This document shows positions 10,940 to 18,722 of a DNA stretch of 64,000 nt, piece by piece. The stretch is from JAWVEV01 sp033856535 (GTDB lineage: Bacteria > Actinomycetota > Thermoleophilia > Miltoncostaeales > Miltoncostaeaceae), in the NCBI GenBank assembly GCA_033856535.1, contig JAWVEV010000142.1, positions 1 to 64,000 of the forward strand, in the 5' to 3' direction. The notes under the pieces were generated by a model, which did no database searches, was not told the DNA's origin, and saw only the letters and a program-made list of their open reading frames with translations. The stretch's first letter is position 1, and each line of letters opens with the position of its first letter. The position numbers were made by a program, and so were the translations under genes.

Positions 10940-11521
10940 ATGAGCCGCATGCCGCGCAGCTACTACAAGGGGATCCCGCTCGGGAAGACGCCGCCGTGCG
11001 CGATCTGCGAGGGACCCGGCTCGGGCCCGCGAGCGGCGCTTCACCTCCCCCACGGCGTGCGGGTCTGGCTCTGTCGGGCCCACCGGGACCCGGCCTTCGT
11101 GACCGGGCGCTCGGGGCGCGACCTGGTCGTCAGCCTGATGCACGTCTGGGCCGCCTCGGGCTGTCTCACCCAGCGCCGGCACGCGGCGCTCGACGCCCAG
11201 CTTCGCCGGGTGCAGGCCGCGCCGGGCCGGTCCCCGCGCTGCCCCGGCTCCTACTCCTGGCCGGCGCTCCGGGCCGAGGCGGAGGTGCGGTTCGCGGCCG
11301 GCGAGCGGCCGATGGCGGTCTTCGCCGACCTTCGTTCGCGCCACCGCGACGGGCCCTCGCTGGTGCCCTCGCTTCGCACCATGCAGCGCTGGTTCGCCGA
11401 GGGCCGCTGGCTGGCGCCTCCGCGCTCGGGGGGCCCTCCGGTCCCGCCGCCGGGTCCGGCCGGAACGCGCCCGCCGGGCCGGCGCCCCTCTCCGGAGGCG
11501 CCGGCGCCCTCCCCGGGCTCG
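10940..11521 (+). CDS. Unknown protein with CxxC/CxxH zinc-finger-like N-terminus; no stop before htrA
   Basis: The frame from ATG 10940 (or 10949) encodes a clearly coding-like protein. Cys20-x2-Cys23 and Cys45-x2-His48 could bind zinc (PPCAICEGPG, WLCRAHRDPAF). Helical regions follow (LVVSLMHVWAASGCLT, HAALDAQLRRV), then a segment ending RTMQRWFAEGRWL near residue 160 and a Pro/Arg-rich tail. Codon use is normal up to about 11500. No in-frame stop appears before the convergent htrA stop at 11522; the frame runs antisense through htrA to 12952. The end given is arbitrary, and a one-base indel or true read-through is possible. Function unknown. Confidence 0.55.
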
Positions 11522-12685
11522 CTACGAGGGCTGCGTCCCCACCGTGACCATCACGGTGCGGCGCTGGCCGTCCCGGTAGACCGTCAGCGCGACCTTGTCG
11601 CCCGGCTTCTTCGCCGCGATGGCCGACTGCAGGTCCTCGGAGGACTCCACCGCGTCGCCGTCGACCTCCGTGATCAGGTCGCCGCCCGACGGGACCTCCC
11701 GGCCGTTCCGCGTCTCGCTCCCCGTGGCCGCCTTCAGGCCCGCGCGGCCGGCCGGGCTGTCCTCCACCACGCCCACCAGCGCCACGCCGCCCTCGCGCGG
11801 GGCGCCCATGTCCGCCGCGGCCTCGGGCGACACGGTCGCGATCTCGACGCCGAGGTAGGGGTGCTTCACGTCGTGGCCCTGGACCAGCTGGCTCACCACC
11901 GACCTGACGGTCCCACTCGGGATCGCGAAGCCGATGCCGACGCTGCCGCCGCTCTCGCTCTCGATCTGGGCGTTGACGCCGATCACGCGGCCCTCGGCGT
12001 CGAGCAGCGGGCCGCCCGAGTTGCCGTGGTTGATGGCGGCGTCGGTCTGGACCACGCCGGTGATCGTCCGGCCGTTGGGGGCCTGGATGTCGCGGTCGAG
12101 GGCGCTCACCACGCCGGCGGTCAGCGTCCCCTCGAGGCCGTAGGGGCAGCCGATCGCGATCACCGGCTCGCCCACCTCGATGCTGGAGGGGTCGGCGAGC
12201 TGCAACGGCCGCGCCGAGGCGGGCGGGTCGGAGACCTTCAGCACGGCGAGGTCGGTGGAGGGGTCGGTGCCGACCACCTCGGCGTCGCGCTCGCTTCCGT
12301 CGGCGTAGGTGACCGTCACCTTCTGGGCTCCGTCCACCACGTGCTGGTTGGTCACCACGTGGCCCTGGTCGTCCACGACGAACCCGGACCCGACGCCCTG
12401 CACCGGCTCGCCGCCGCCGTAGGGGCCGAACGAGTCGGCCGAGACGCCGGCGGTCGTGACCTCCACCACGCTGCCCTTCACCCGCTCGTAGACCGCGCTC
12501 GCGCCGGCCGTCTCGCCGCCGGCCGGCGTCGTCGACGGGAGCGCCTCCACCGGATTGGCCGCCGCGGCGGCCGGCGCCGAATCGTGGTGGTCGAGCACCG
12601 CGTAGGCGCCGGCCCCGGCGCCCGCCCCGACCACCGCCGATGCCGCCACGACCGCCGCCGCCGCCCGCATCCTCGCTGCCCTCAC
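11522..12685 (-). CDS. Membrane-anchored trypsin-like serine protease with PDZ domain (HtrA/DegP family)
   Basis: A 387-residue protease: N-terminal signal or anchor (about 6-30), a Pro/Ala linker, a chymotrypsin-like domain with His115 (VTNQHVVDGA), Asp145 (STDLAVL) and Ser223 (NHGNSGGPLLD), and one PDZ domain (about 290-385). It degrades or refolds damaged extracytoplasmic proteins. The start is GTG 12685, with GGAGG five bases upstream; an internal ATG six codons in is the alternative. Actinobacterial homologues (PepD) belong to envelope-stress regulons controlled by MprAB-like systems, and such a system lies 1.1 kb away. TAAGA repeats lie upstream. Confidence 0.93.
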   Translation of the reverse strand: MRAARMRAAAAVVAASAVVGAGAGAGAYAVLDHHDSAPAAAAANPVEALPSTTPAGGETAGASAVYERVKGSVVEVTTAGVSADSFGPYGGGEPVQGVGSGFVVDDQGHVVTNQHVVDGAQKVTVTYADGSERDAEVVGTDPSTDLAVLKVSDPPASARPLQLADPSSIEVGEPVIAIGCPYGLEGTLTAGVVSALDRDIQAPNGRTITGVVQTDAAINHGNSGGPLLDAEGRVIGVNAQIESESGGSVGIGFAIPSGTVRSVVSQLVQGHDVKHPYLGVEIATVSPEAAADMGAPREGGVALVGVVEDSPAGRAGLKAATGSETRNGREVPSGGDLITEVDGDAVESSEDLQSAIAAKKPGDKVALTVYRDGQRRTVMVTVGTQPS

Positions 12686-12767
12686 GTCCGCCTCCGATGT
12701 CCGGCCCGCCGGCCGGCGGGCGCCTCGATCACGTCACCGAGGACAGCACGCGTTTCTCAACGCTCCA

Positions 12768-12784
12768 TAAGAACCGCCTTAAGA
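12768..12784. promoter_or_regulatory. Pair of TAAGA repeats upstream of htrA
   Basis: TAAGA at 12768-12772 and 12780-12784, 12 bases apart, in the 128-base gap before htrA. The same pentamer forms the phased array at 8312-8350 before the response regulator. AT-rich words like this are rare in the window, so the sharing suggests htrA belongs to the same regulon. Spacing is 12 rather than 11 bases, so binding needs testing. Confidence 0.4.
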
Positions 12785-12813
12785 GCTGACGAAGACCGCG
12801 TGGCGGGGCGCGG

Positions 12814-13893
12814 TCAGGGTCGCGCGAGGGCCTCGGGGCCGGGCTCCTCGCCCTCCCGGTGCGCCTCGGGCAGCTCCGCGTTCAGCCGGCGGAGCCGCGG
12901 CAGGATCATCAGTGCGGGCACCAGCGGCAGCCAGAACGCGAAGAGGCGGTAGGCCACCACCCCGAGCAGCGCGGTGCCGAGCGGGACGCCCACCGCCGAG
13001 AGCGCGAAGGTCATCGCCGCGTCGATCCCGCCCGAGCCGCCCACCGGGAGCGGCAGCGCGCTCGCCACGTACCCCGTGGCGTAGCCGACCACCAGCGCTG
13101 CGGCGCCGATGTGGCCGTCGAAGGCTCGAAGGCCGGCGTAGAGCGTGACCAGCTGGCCGAGCCAGTAGAGCGGGAAGCCGATCACGCCGGCCCAGTAGCG
13201 GTGCGGGCGCGTCACGAGCCGGCGCACGTAGACGACCCCGCCGATCGCATCGGCCAGCAGCGTGCGGGCGCGGCCGACGCCCTCGGTCGCCGTCAGGCGC
13301 GCCGCCCGGCGCGGCGAGGAGACCCAGCCGGCGGCCAGCATGCACAGGGGCACGCCGATCACCCAGGGCAGCGTGATCCCGAGCGGCGCGTCGCCGGCCG
13401 CCAGCAGGCCGGCCGAGGCCACCGCAGCGGCGGCGCCCAGCCAGGCCCACTCGATCGTGTTCAGCCCCAGCACGCGGCGCACCGCCTCGTGCGGCGGGGC
13501 GCCGGCGCGGTGCAGCGCCCAGTAGTGCACGGCGAGCCCGCCGACGCTCGATGCGGCCACCAGCGCGCCGAACCCGGCCACCACGATCTCCAGGCAGCGG
13601 CGGAGGGGGAGGACCGGCCCGCCGTCCACGCGGGCGGCGTCGCGGTAGGCCAGCACGTAGCCGGTGTAGGCCAGCCCCTGACCCGGCACGGCGAGGGCGA
13701 ACCAGCCCGGATCCGCCTCCCTCATGGAGTCGACGACGGTGGCATACTCGGTCGCCCGGGCGATCAGCGCGCCGACGCCGACGGTGAGGACCACCGCGGC
13801 CGCCAGCGTGATCAAGGTCCCCCGGCGCCCGGTCAGATGGCGCTCGGGGACGCCCAAGGAGCCCAGCGTGCGGGCGAATGCCCCGGAAGCCAT
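12814..13893 (-). CDS. YbhN-type integral membrane protein (lysylphosphatidylglycerol synthase TM/UPF0104 family)
   Basis: A 359-residue protein with about eight predicted membrane segments, for example LITLAAAVVLTVGVGALIA and LGTALLGVVAYRLFAFWLPLVPALMIL. The SVGGLAVHYWALHRAG and LPLPVGGSGGIDA segments match the conserved motifs of the UPF0104/MprF flippase-like domain. It lacks the soluble aminoacyl transferase domain, so lipid movement or another envelope role is inferred rather than lysyl-PG synthesis. ATG 13893 has no strong ribosome binding site. Its divergent neighbour is a PlsC-like acyltransferase, consistent with lipid metabolism. Confidence 0.8.
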   Translation of the reverse strand: MASGAFARTLGSLGVPERHLTGRRGTLITLAAAVVLTVGVGALIARATEYATVVDSMREADPGWFALAVPGQGLAYTGYVLAYRDAARVDGGPVLPLRRCLEIVVAGFGALVAASSVGGLAVHYWALHRAGAPPHEAVRRVLGLNTIEWAWLGAAAAVASAGLLAAGDAPLGITLPWVIGVPLCMLAAGWVSSPRRAARLTATEGVGRARTLLADAIGGVVYVRRLVTRPHRYWAGVIGFPLYWLGQLVTLYAGLRAFDGHIGAAALVVGYATGYVASALPLPVGGSGGIDAAMTFALSAVGVPLGTALLGVVAYRLFAFWLPLVPALMILPRLRRLNAELPEAHREGEEPGPEALARP

Positions 13894-13918
13894 GATCGGA
13901 CCAATGTACGCCCGCCTC

Positions 13919-13951
13919 GGGGCGGCCTGCCGCCCCTGACCGAGCGCTCGG
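13919..13951. promoter_or_regulatory. Hairpin and 12-bp palindrome in a divergent promoter region
   Basis: Between the divergent YbhN-like and acyltransferase genes lie a perfect 8-bp hairpin (13919-13936, GGGGCGGC / GCCGCCCC) and, four bases later, the perfect palindrome CCGAGCGCTCGG (13940-13951). The latter has the size and symmetry of a TetR-family operator and could control both genes. No regulator gene is adjacent. Confidence 0.4.
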
Positions 13952-13989
13952 CGAGCCCAGGTCCGAGTCGGCGCAGCGGCCGCGCCCCG

Positions 13990-15186
13990 ATGCACCATGC
14001 GATCGCGGCGGGCATGGCCGTCCACGTCGGCGCGACGCTCCGCTGGGAGGTGGCCGGCGCCGGGAACGTCGGATGGGAGCCGGGCACGCTGCTCGTCGCG
14101 ACCCACCGCTCCGAGCGCGACGTGCCGCTGGTCTGCTCGGCGCTCTACTTCCGCGGCGGGCTCTGGCGCAACCGCGGCCGGGCGCTGAGCTTCGCCGCGC
14201 GCGACGACATGTTCGCCGCCGGCTTCCTCGCCGGCTTCCCGCCCGGCCTGCCGCCCTGGCTGCGCGGCCGGCTCGCGCGCCTGAGCCTCGAGCGCGGCCT
14301 GCGCCACAACCACGTGCACCCGATCGCCAGCGCGACCACGATCCGCCTCGGCGCCGCCCTGGCCGCGGTTCCGCCCGACGCCGCGCTCGACGAGCTGCTG
14401 CCCGCGGCCGTCCTCGGGCGCCTGCGGACCGTCGCGGCGTACGCCGGCCGGCCCGAGCCGCGCTCCGCCGGCGACGCGCTGCGCGGCGAGCTCATGGACG
14501 CGCTCTGGGCTCCGCTGACCACGGCCGAGCTCACCCACCCGGCCTTCGAGCCGGCCTGGCGCCGCCGCGCCACCGAGGCCCGTGGGAGCCTGCGCGAGCT
14601 GATCGAGGTGATGCGGGCCGGCCACCCGCTGCTGCTCTTCCCCGAGGGGCGCCCGTCGCCCGACGGAGCGGTCGGTCCGCTGCGCCGCGGCCTGGGCGCG
14701 CTCGCCCGGCGCGGCGGCGCCCGGCGGCTGGTGCCGATCGGCGTCGCCTACGACGCGCTGACGGTCGGACGCCCCCGGGCGGTGGTGGCCCTGCGGCCCG
14801 CGGTGGCGGCGGACGGGGAGGGGATCGAGGACCGCGCCCTTTCGGAGCTGCGGCGCGCCCTCCCGCTCACCTGCGCCGGCGCGGTCGCGCCGGCGCTGCT
14901 CGCGCTCGCCGAGGCCGGCGAGCGGCGCCTCGACCCGGCCGCGCTCGAGCGCGCCGTCGCCGAGGCGGTGAAGCGGGCGCGCTCCGCCGGCCGGCCGGTC
15001 GAGCGGGCGCTCATCGATACGGCTCGGCACCGTCCGCGGCTGGCCGAGTGCCTCGCCGCGCTCGCCCGCTCGGGCGCGCTCGTGAGCGCCCCGGACGGGG
15101 CGTCGACCCTCGAGCCCGCCCTCGTCCTGTCGCACCCTGAGCTGCGGCGCGCCGCCACGGCCGAGCGGAGCGCCGCCGAGGGCTGA
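13990..15186 (+). CDS. PlsC-like lipid acyltransferase
   Basis: A 398-residue protein with glycerolipid acyltransferase motifs: HRSERD (the HX4D catalytic block, about 39-44) and LLLFPEGRPS (the FPEG substrate block, about 217-226), followed by a PIGVAYD strand. It is longer than typical 1-acyl-glycerol-3-phosphate acyltransferases (about 240), with an insertion of roughly 100 residues between blocks and a C-terminal helical tail of about 130. It may act on phospholipid or another lipid. Starts at ATG 13990 or 14014 are equally possible. No membrane helix is obvious. Confidence 0.75.
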   Translation: MHHAIAAGMAVHVGATLRWEVAGAGNVGWEPGTLLVATHRSERDVPLVCSALYFRGGLWRNRGRALSFAARDDMFAAGFLAGFPPGLPPWLRGRLARLSLERGLRHNHVHPIASATTIRLGAALAAVPPDAALDELLPAAVLGRLRTVAAYAGRPEPRSAGDALRGELMDALWAPLTTAELTHPAFEPAWRRRATEARGSLRELIEVMRAGHPLLLFPEGRPSPDGAVGPLRRGLGALARRGGARRLVPIGVAYDALTVGRPRAVVALRPAVAADGEGIEDRALSELRRALPLTCAGAVAPALLALAEAGERRLDPAALERAVAEAVKRARSAGRPVERALIDTARHRPRLAECLAALARSGALVSAPDGASTLEPALVLSHPELRRAATAERSAAEG

Positions 15187-15221
15187 GGCGCGCTCCGGGA
15201 GTGCGCGTATCATCGGGCCGC

Positions 15222-16430
15222 GTGCCCCCGCGCCGCCGTCCACCTCTCGCCGCGATCCTCCGCATCGTGGCCGCGCCGCTGGTCGCGATCCTGGTCTTCG
15301 GCGCCGGGGTGCTGGTCGGCGGCCACCCGGACGCGACCGGCATCACCGAGCTCCCCGACGGGCCGCGGAGCTTCCTGCTCGGCGGGAGCGGCGAGTCGCT
15401 GCCCTCCCAGGTGCTGGACACGCTGGAGAACGGCTACTACGAGGACTTCGACGAGGCCAAGCTCCAGCAGTCCTCGGTCGACGCGATCATCCAGGCCCTG
15501 GGCGATCCCTACACGGACTACCTCAGCCCCGAGGAGCTCCGCGCCCTCCAGGTGCACACCGAGGGCGCCTACTTCGGCGTGGGGCTCGAGGTCGCCCAGC
15601 GCGGCGGCGCGGTGGTGGTGACGCGGGTCTTCGTCGACAGCCCGGCCGCGCGGGCCGAGATCGAGGTCGGCGACCGGGTGCTCGCGGTCGACGGACACCG
15701 GGTCGCCGGCCGGAACCTGGACACGGTGGTGGGCGGCATCCGCGGCCCCGAGGGCAGCTCCGTGACGCTCCGGGTGGCCACGCCCGGCGCCACGCCGCGC
15801 ACCGTCGAGCTCCAGCGGGCGCGGATCGCGGTCTCGCCGGTGCGCAGCCGCCTCGTGCGGGTCGGGGGCACGCCGGTCGGCTACCTCAAGCTGCTGCGCT
15901 TCACCGAGGGCGCCGGCGACGCCATGCGCGCCCGGGTGGAGCGCCTGAAGGAGCGGGGCGTCCGCGCCTGGGTGCTCGACCTGCGCGGCGACCCGGGCGG
16001 GCTGGTGGCCGAGGCGGTCTCGGTGGCGGGCGTGTTCCTGCCCGACGACACCCTCGTGGTCACGACCGAGGGCCGTCGCTCGAAGAAGCGGGAGCTGCGC
16101 ACCGAGGACCCGCCGGCGACCGACCTGCCCATGGCCGTGCTCGTCGACGAGAACAGCGCGAGCTCGAGCGAGATCCTGGCCGGCGCGCTGCGCGACGACG
16201 ACCGGGCCACGCTGGTCGGCACGCGCACCTTCGGCAAGGCGCTGGTGCAGACCACCCGCACCCTGCGCGACGGCGGCGCACTGAAGCTGACCACCGCCCG
16301 CTACGTGACCCCGGACGGCCACGACGTGACCGGCACCGGCCTGCACCCGAGCGTGCGGGTCGTCGACGACCCGGCGACCCCGGTCGACGAGGCCCTGGAG
16401 CGGGCGCTCGCCGTGGCCGCCGCCGGCTGA
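15222..16430 (+). CDS. Carboxy-terminal processing protease (S41 family, CtpA-like)
   Basis: A membrane-anchored periplasmic-type protease: N-terminal membrane segment (LAAILRIVAAPLVAILVFGA), a region containing ALGDPYTDYLSPEE, a PDZ domain (about 95-175) and the S41 catalytic core. The nucleophile lies in DENSASSSEILAGAL and the general-base Lys in TFGKALVQTTR, the Ser-Lys dyad typical of CtpA. I prefer GTG 15222 because a TATCAT -10-like element sits 8 bases upstream, suggesting a leaderless message; an in-frame GTG at 15201 would add seven residues. Its stop overlaps the next ATG by one base (TGATG). Confidence 0.93.
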   Translation: MPPRRRPPLAAILRIVAAPLVAILVFGAGVLVGGHPDATGITELPDGPRSFLLGGSGESLPSQVLDTLENGYYEDFDEAKLQQSSVDAIIQALGDPYTDYLSPEELRALQVHTEGAYFGVGLEVAQRGGAVVVTRVFVDSPAARAEIEVGDRVLAVDGHRVAGRNLDTVVGGIRGPEGSSVTLRVATPGATPRTVELQRARIAVSPVRSRLVRVGGTPVGYLKLLRFTEGAGDAMRARVERLKERGVRAWVLDLRGDPGGLVAEAVSVAGVFLPDDTLVVTTEGRRSKKRELRTEDPPATDLPMAVLVDENSASSSEILAGALRDDDRATLVGTRTFGKALVQTTRTLRDGGALKLTTARYVTPDGHDVTGTGLHPSVRVVDDPATPVDEALERALAVAAAG

Positions 16431-18223
16431 TGGGCCGCCGTGGGGGGGCGGGGCCCGGCCCGACCCTGGTCGCCGAGCTGGTCGGAGCCGGCCGGGGCGC
16501 CGCGGCGCGGCCGGCGTTCGAGCCCGGGCCGCCGATCCTGCTCGCCAAGAAGACCCGCGGCGACGCCCACATCGGGGACCTCGTCACCGTCGAGCTGCGC
16601 GGCCGCGCCGCCCACGTGGTGGCCGTGCACGGGCCGGCGCGCTCGCCGCGCGCCGCGCTGGCGGCGCTCCTGGCGAGCGAGGGCGCCGGGCGGCCCTTCC
16701 CGCGCGACGTCCAGGACGCGTCCGACGCGCTGTCCGAGGGCGGGCTCGACGACCCGGGCCGGCACGACCTGCGCGACCAGCCCGTGATGACCATCGACCC
16801 GGAGGGCGCGAAGGACCACGACGACGCGGTCTTCGTGCGGCGGGACGGCGACCGCCTGCGCGCATGGGTCCACATCGCGGACGTCGCGCGCTTCGTGCCG
16901 GCCGGCGGCCCGATCGACCGCGAGGCGGCCCGGCGCGGCTGCTCGGTCTACGTCCCCGGATCGGTCGCCCCGATGCTGCCGCCGCGCCTGTCGGCCGATC
17001 TCTGCAGCCTCCGGCCCGGGGTCGACCGCAACGCGGTGAGCGTCGAGATGGAGCTCGACGCCTCGGGGGCGGTGCTGGCGAGCCGGTTCATGCGCTCGAC
17101 GATCCGCTCCGAGCGGCGGCTCACCTACCCGGAGGTCGACGCGATCCTCGCCGGAGGCGGCGAGGGGGAGGAGGGCCTGCGCGGTCATGTGGCGCTGGCG
17201 GCGCACGCGGCCGGCCTGCTGCGCGCGCGACGGATGGCCCGGGGCGCGCTCGACGCGGCCTCCCCGGAGCCGGTCGTCCACCTCGAGGGCGACCGCGTCG
17301 CCGGCATCGAGCTCGAGTACCAGACGCCGGCCCACTCGCTGGTCGAGGAGCTGATGGTCGCGGCCAACGAGGCCGTCGCGCGCTACCTGATCGACCGCGA
17401 GCGGCCGACGGTCTTCCGCGTGCACGAGGACCCGGCGCAGTCGCGGATCGAGCGGCTCTACGACCAGCTCGCCGAGCTCGACGTCGCCACGCCGCCGCTG
17501 CCCGAGGGCCCGCTGGGCCCCCACGCGCTGCGCGCGGCCGCGGTCGGCGCCGCCGAGGCGGTGCGCCGGCACGTGGCGAGCGGCGGCGCCGGCGAGCGCG
17601 CGCTCTGGTCGCTGGTGCTGCGCTCGCTGCGCCAGGCGCGCTACGCCCACGACCAGGTGGGCCACTCCGGCCTCGCCAGCCCGGCCTACCTGCACTTCAC
17701 CTCGCCCATCCGCCGCTACCCCGACCTGCTCGTGCACCGGGCGCTGCTCGACGCGCTCGGCATCGGCGACCCGGGGCCCGACCCCGCCTGGCTGGCCGAG
17801 GCCGCGGCCGAGAGCTCCGCCTCCGAGCGCGCCGCCACGGCCGTCGAGCGCCGGGCCGACGCCATGTGCGCCGCCTATCTCCTGCGCGACCGGCTGAGGG
17901 CCGGCGCCGACGAGCTGGTGGAGGGCCAGGTGGTGGGGGTGATCGACGCCGGCCTCTTCGTCTCGTTCGGCGAGGTCTTCGAGGGCTTCCTGCCGTCGCG
18001 CCGGCTCGAGGACGACCATTATCGGGCCGACCCGCTCGACGTGGCGCTGATCGGCGCGGCGAAGGGCCGGCGGATCCGCGTGGGCGACGCGGTGCGCGCC
18101 CGGGTGACCGGCATCGAGCCCCTGCGGGGGCGGGTCGAGCTGGAGCCCGCAGACGCCGGTCCGCGCCCGCGCGGCGGTGGCACCGCGGGCCGACGGCGCG
18201 CCCGGGCGGTGCCGCGCCGCTAG
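16430..18223 (+). CDS. RNB-family 3'-5' exoribonuclease (RNase R/VacB-like)
   Basis: A 597-residue enzyme. The RNB catalytic core begins with TIDPEGAKDHDDAV, whose Asp residues bind Mg2+, and includes RRGCSVYVPGSVAPMLPP and HFTSPIRRYPDLLVHR. An S1 RNA-binding domain is at the C-terminus (LVEGQVVGVIDAGLFVSFGE). The N-terminus holds only about 100 residues before the RNB core, so the cold-shock region is shorter than in E. coli RNase R (about 800 residues). The neighbouring smpB is noteworthy, since RNase R degrades faulty messages during trans-translation. Confidence 0.9.
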   Translation: MGRRGGAGPGPTLVAELVGAGRGAAARPAFEPGPPILLAKKTRGDAHIGDLVTVELRGRAAHVVAVHGPARSPRAALAALLASEGAGRPFPRDVQDASDALSEGGLDDPGRHDLRDQPVMTIDPEGAKDHDDAVFVRRDGDRLRAWVHIADVARFVPAGGPIDREAARRGCSVYVPGSVAPMLPPRLSADLCSLRPGVDRNAVSVEMELDASGAVLASRFMRSTIRSERRLTYPEVDAILAGGGEGEEGLRGHVALAAHAAGLLRARRMARGALDAASPEPVVHLEGDRVAGIELEYQTPAHSLVEELMVAANEAVARYLIDRERPTVFRVHEDPAQSRIERLYDQLAELDVATPPLPEGPLGPHALRAAAVGAAEAVRRHVASGGAGERALWSLVLRSLRQARYAHDQVGHSGLASPAYLHFTSPIRRYPDLLVHRALLDALGIGDPGPDPAWLAEAAAESSASERAATAVERRADAMCAAYLLRDRLRAGADELVEGQVVGVIDAGLFVSFGEVFEGFLPSRRLEDDHYRADPLDVALIGAAKGRRIRVGDAVRARVTGIEPLRGRVELEPADAGPRPRGGGTAGRRRARAVPRR

Positions 18224-18226
18224 CAT
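18221..18226 (+). promoter_or_regulatory. Candidate -10 (TAGCAT) for smpB, overlapping the rnr stop
   Basis: TAGCAT begins with the exoribonuclease stop codon and ends 9 bases before the smpB ATG, so transcription would start at or near the ATG, giving a leaderless message. Confidence 0.4.
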
Positions 18227-18235
18227 CGCCCTCCC

Positions 18236-18721
18236 ATGGCGAGCAAGAAGAAGAAGGACGACGAGCGCTTCAAGGACGTCGCGCGCAACCGCCGCGCGTA
18301 CTTCGAGTACGAGATCGTCGAGACGCTCGAGGCCGGGATGGTGCTCACCGGCAGCGAGGTGAAGGGGCTGCGCGGGCGCGGCGCCACGATCGCCGACGCC
18401 TACGTGCAGATCCGCCAGGGGGAGGCCTGGCTGGTCGGCGCCCACATCTCCGAGTTCGAGCAGGCCGGGGTCATGGGCCACGATCCGCGGCGCACGCGCA
18501 AGCTGCTGCTGCACCGGCGCGAGATCGAGCGCCTGGCCTCGGCCCTCGCCGAGAAGGGGCTCTCCCTGGTGGCGCTGCGGATCTACTTCAAGGACGGCCG
18601 CGCCAAGACCGAGCTCGGCCTCGGCCGCGGCAAGGCCCTGCACGACAAGCGGCGGACGATCGCCGACCGCGACGCGCAGCGCGAGGCCGACCGCGCCATG
18701 AAGGCCGCCCGCCGGTTCTGA
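18236..18721 (+). CDS. smpB: SsrA-binding protein SmpB
   Basis: A 161-residue protein that binds tmRNA and brings it to stalled ribosomes. Recognisable blocks are NRRAYFEYEIVETLEAGMVL, TGSEVKGLRGRGATIADAYV, FEQAG, and the Lys-rich C-terminus (LHDKRRTIADRD) that contacts the decoding site. It starts at ATG 18236. Its RNA partner ssrA lies about 4.2 kb downstream, and an RNase R-like gene lies directly upstream. Confidence 0.98.
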   Translation: MASKKKKDDERFKDVARNRRAYFEYEIVETLEAGMVLTGSEVKGLRGRGATIADAYVQIRQGEAWLVGAHISEFEQAGVMGHDPRRTRKLLLHRREIERLASALAEKGLSLVALRIYFKDGRAKTELGLGRGKALHDKRRTIADRDAQREADRAMKAARRF

Positions 18722-18722
18722 C

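Noticed and set aside
10940..12952. A single giant protein joining the zinc-finger-like domain to sequence antisense to htrA
   Set aside because: After about 11500 the translation is only the shadow of htrA; the lost stop is treated as an anomaly, not as a real fusion.
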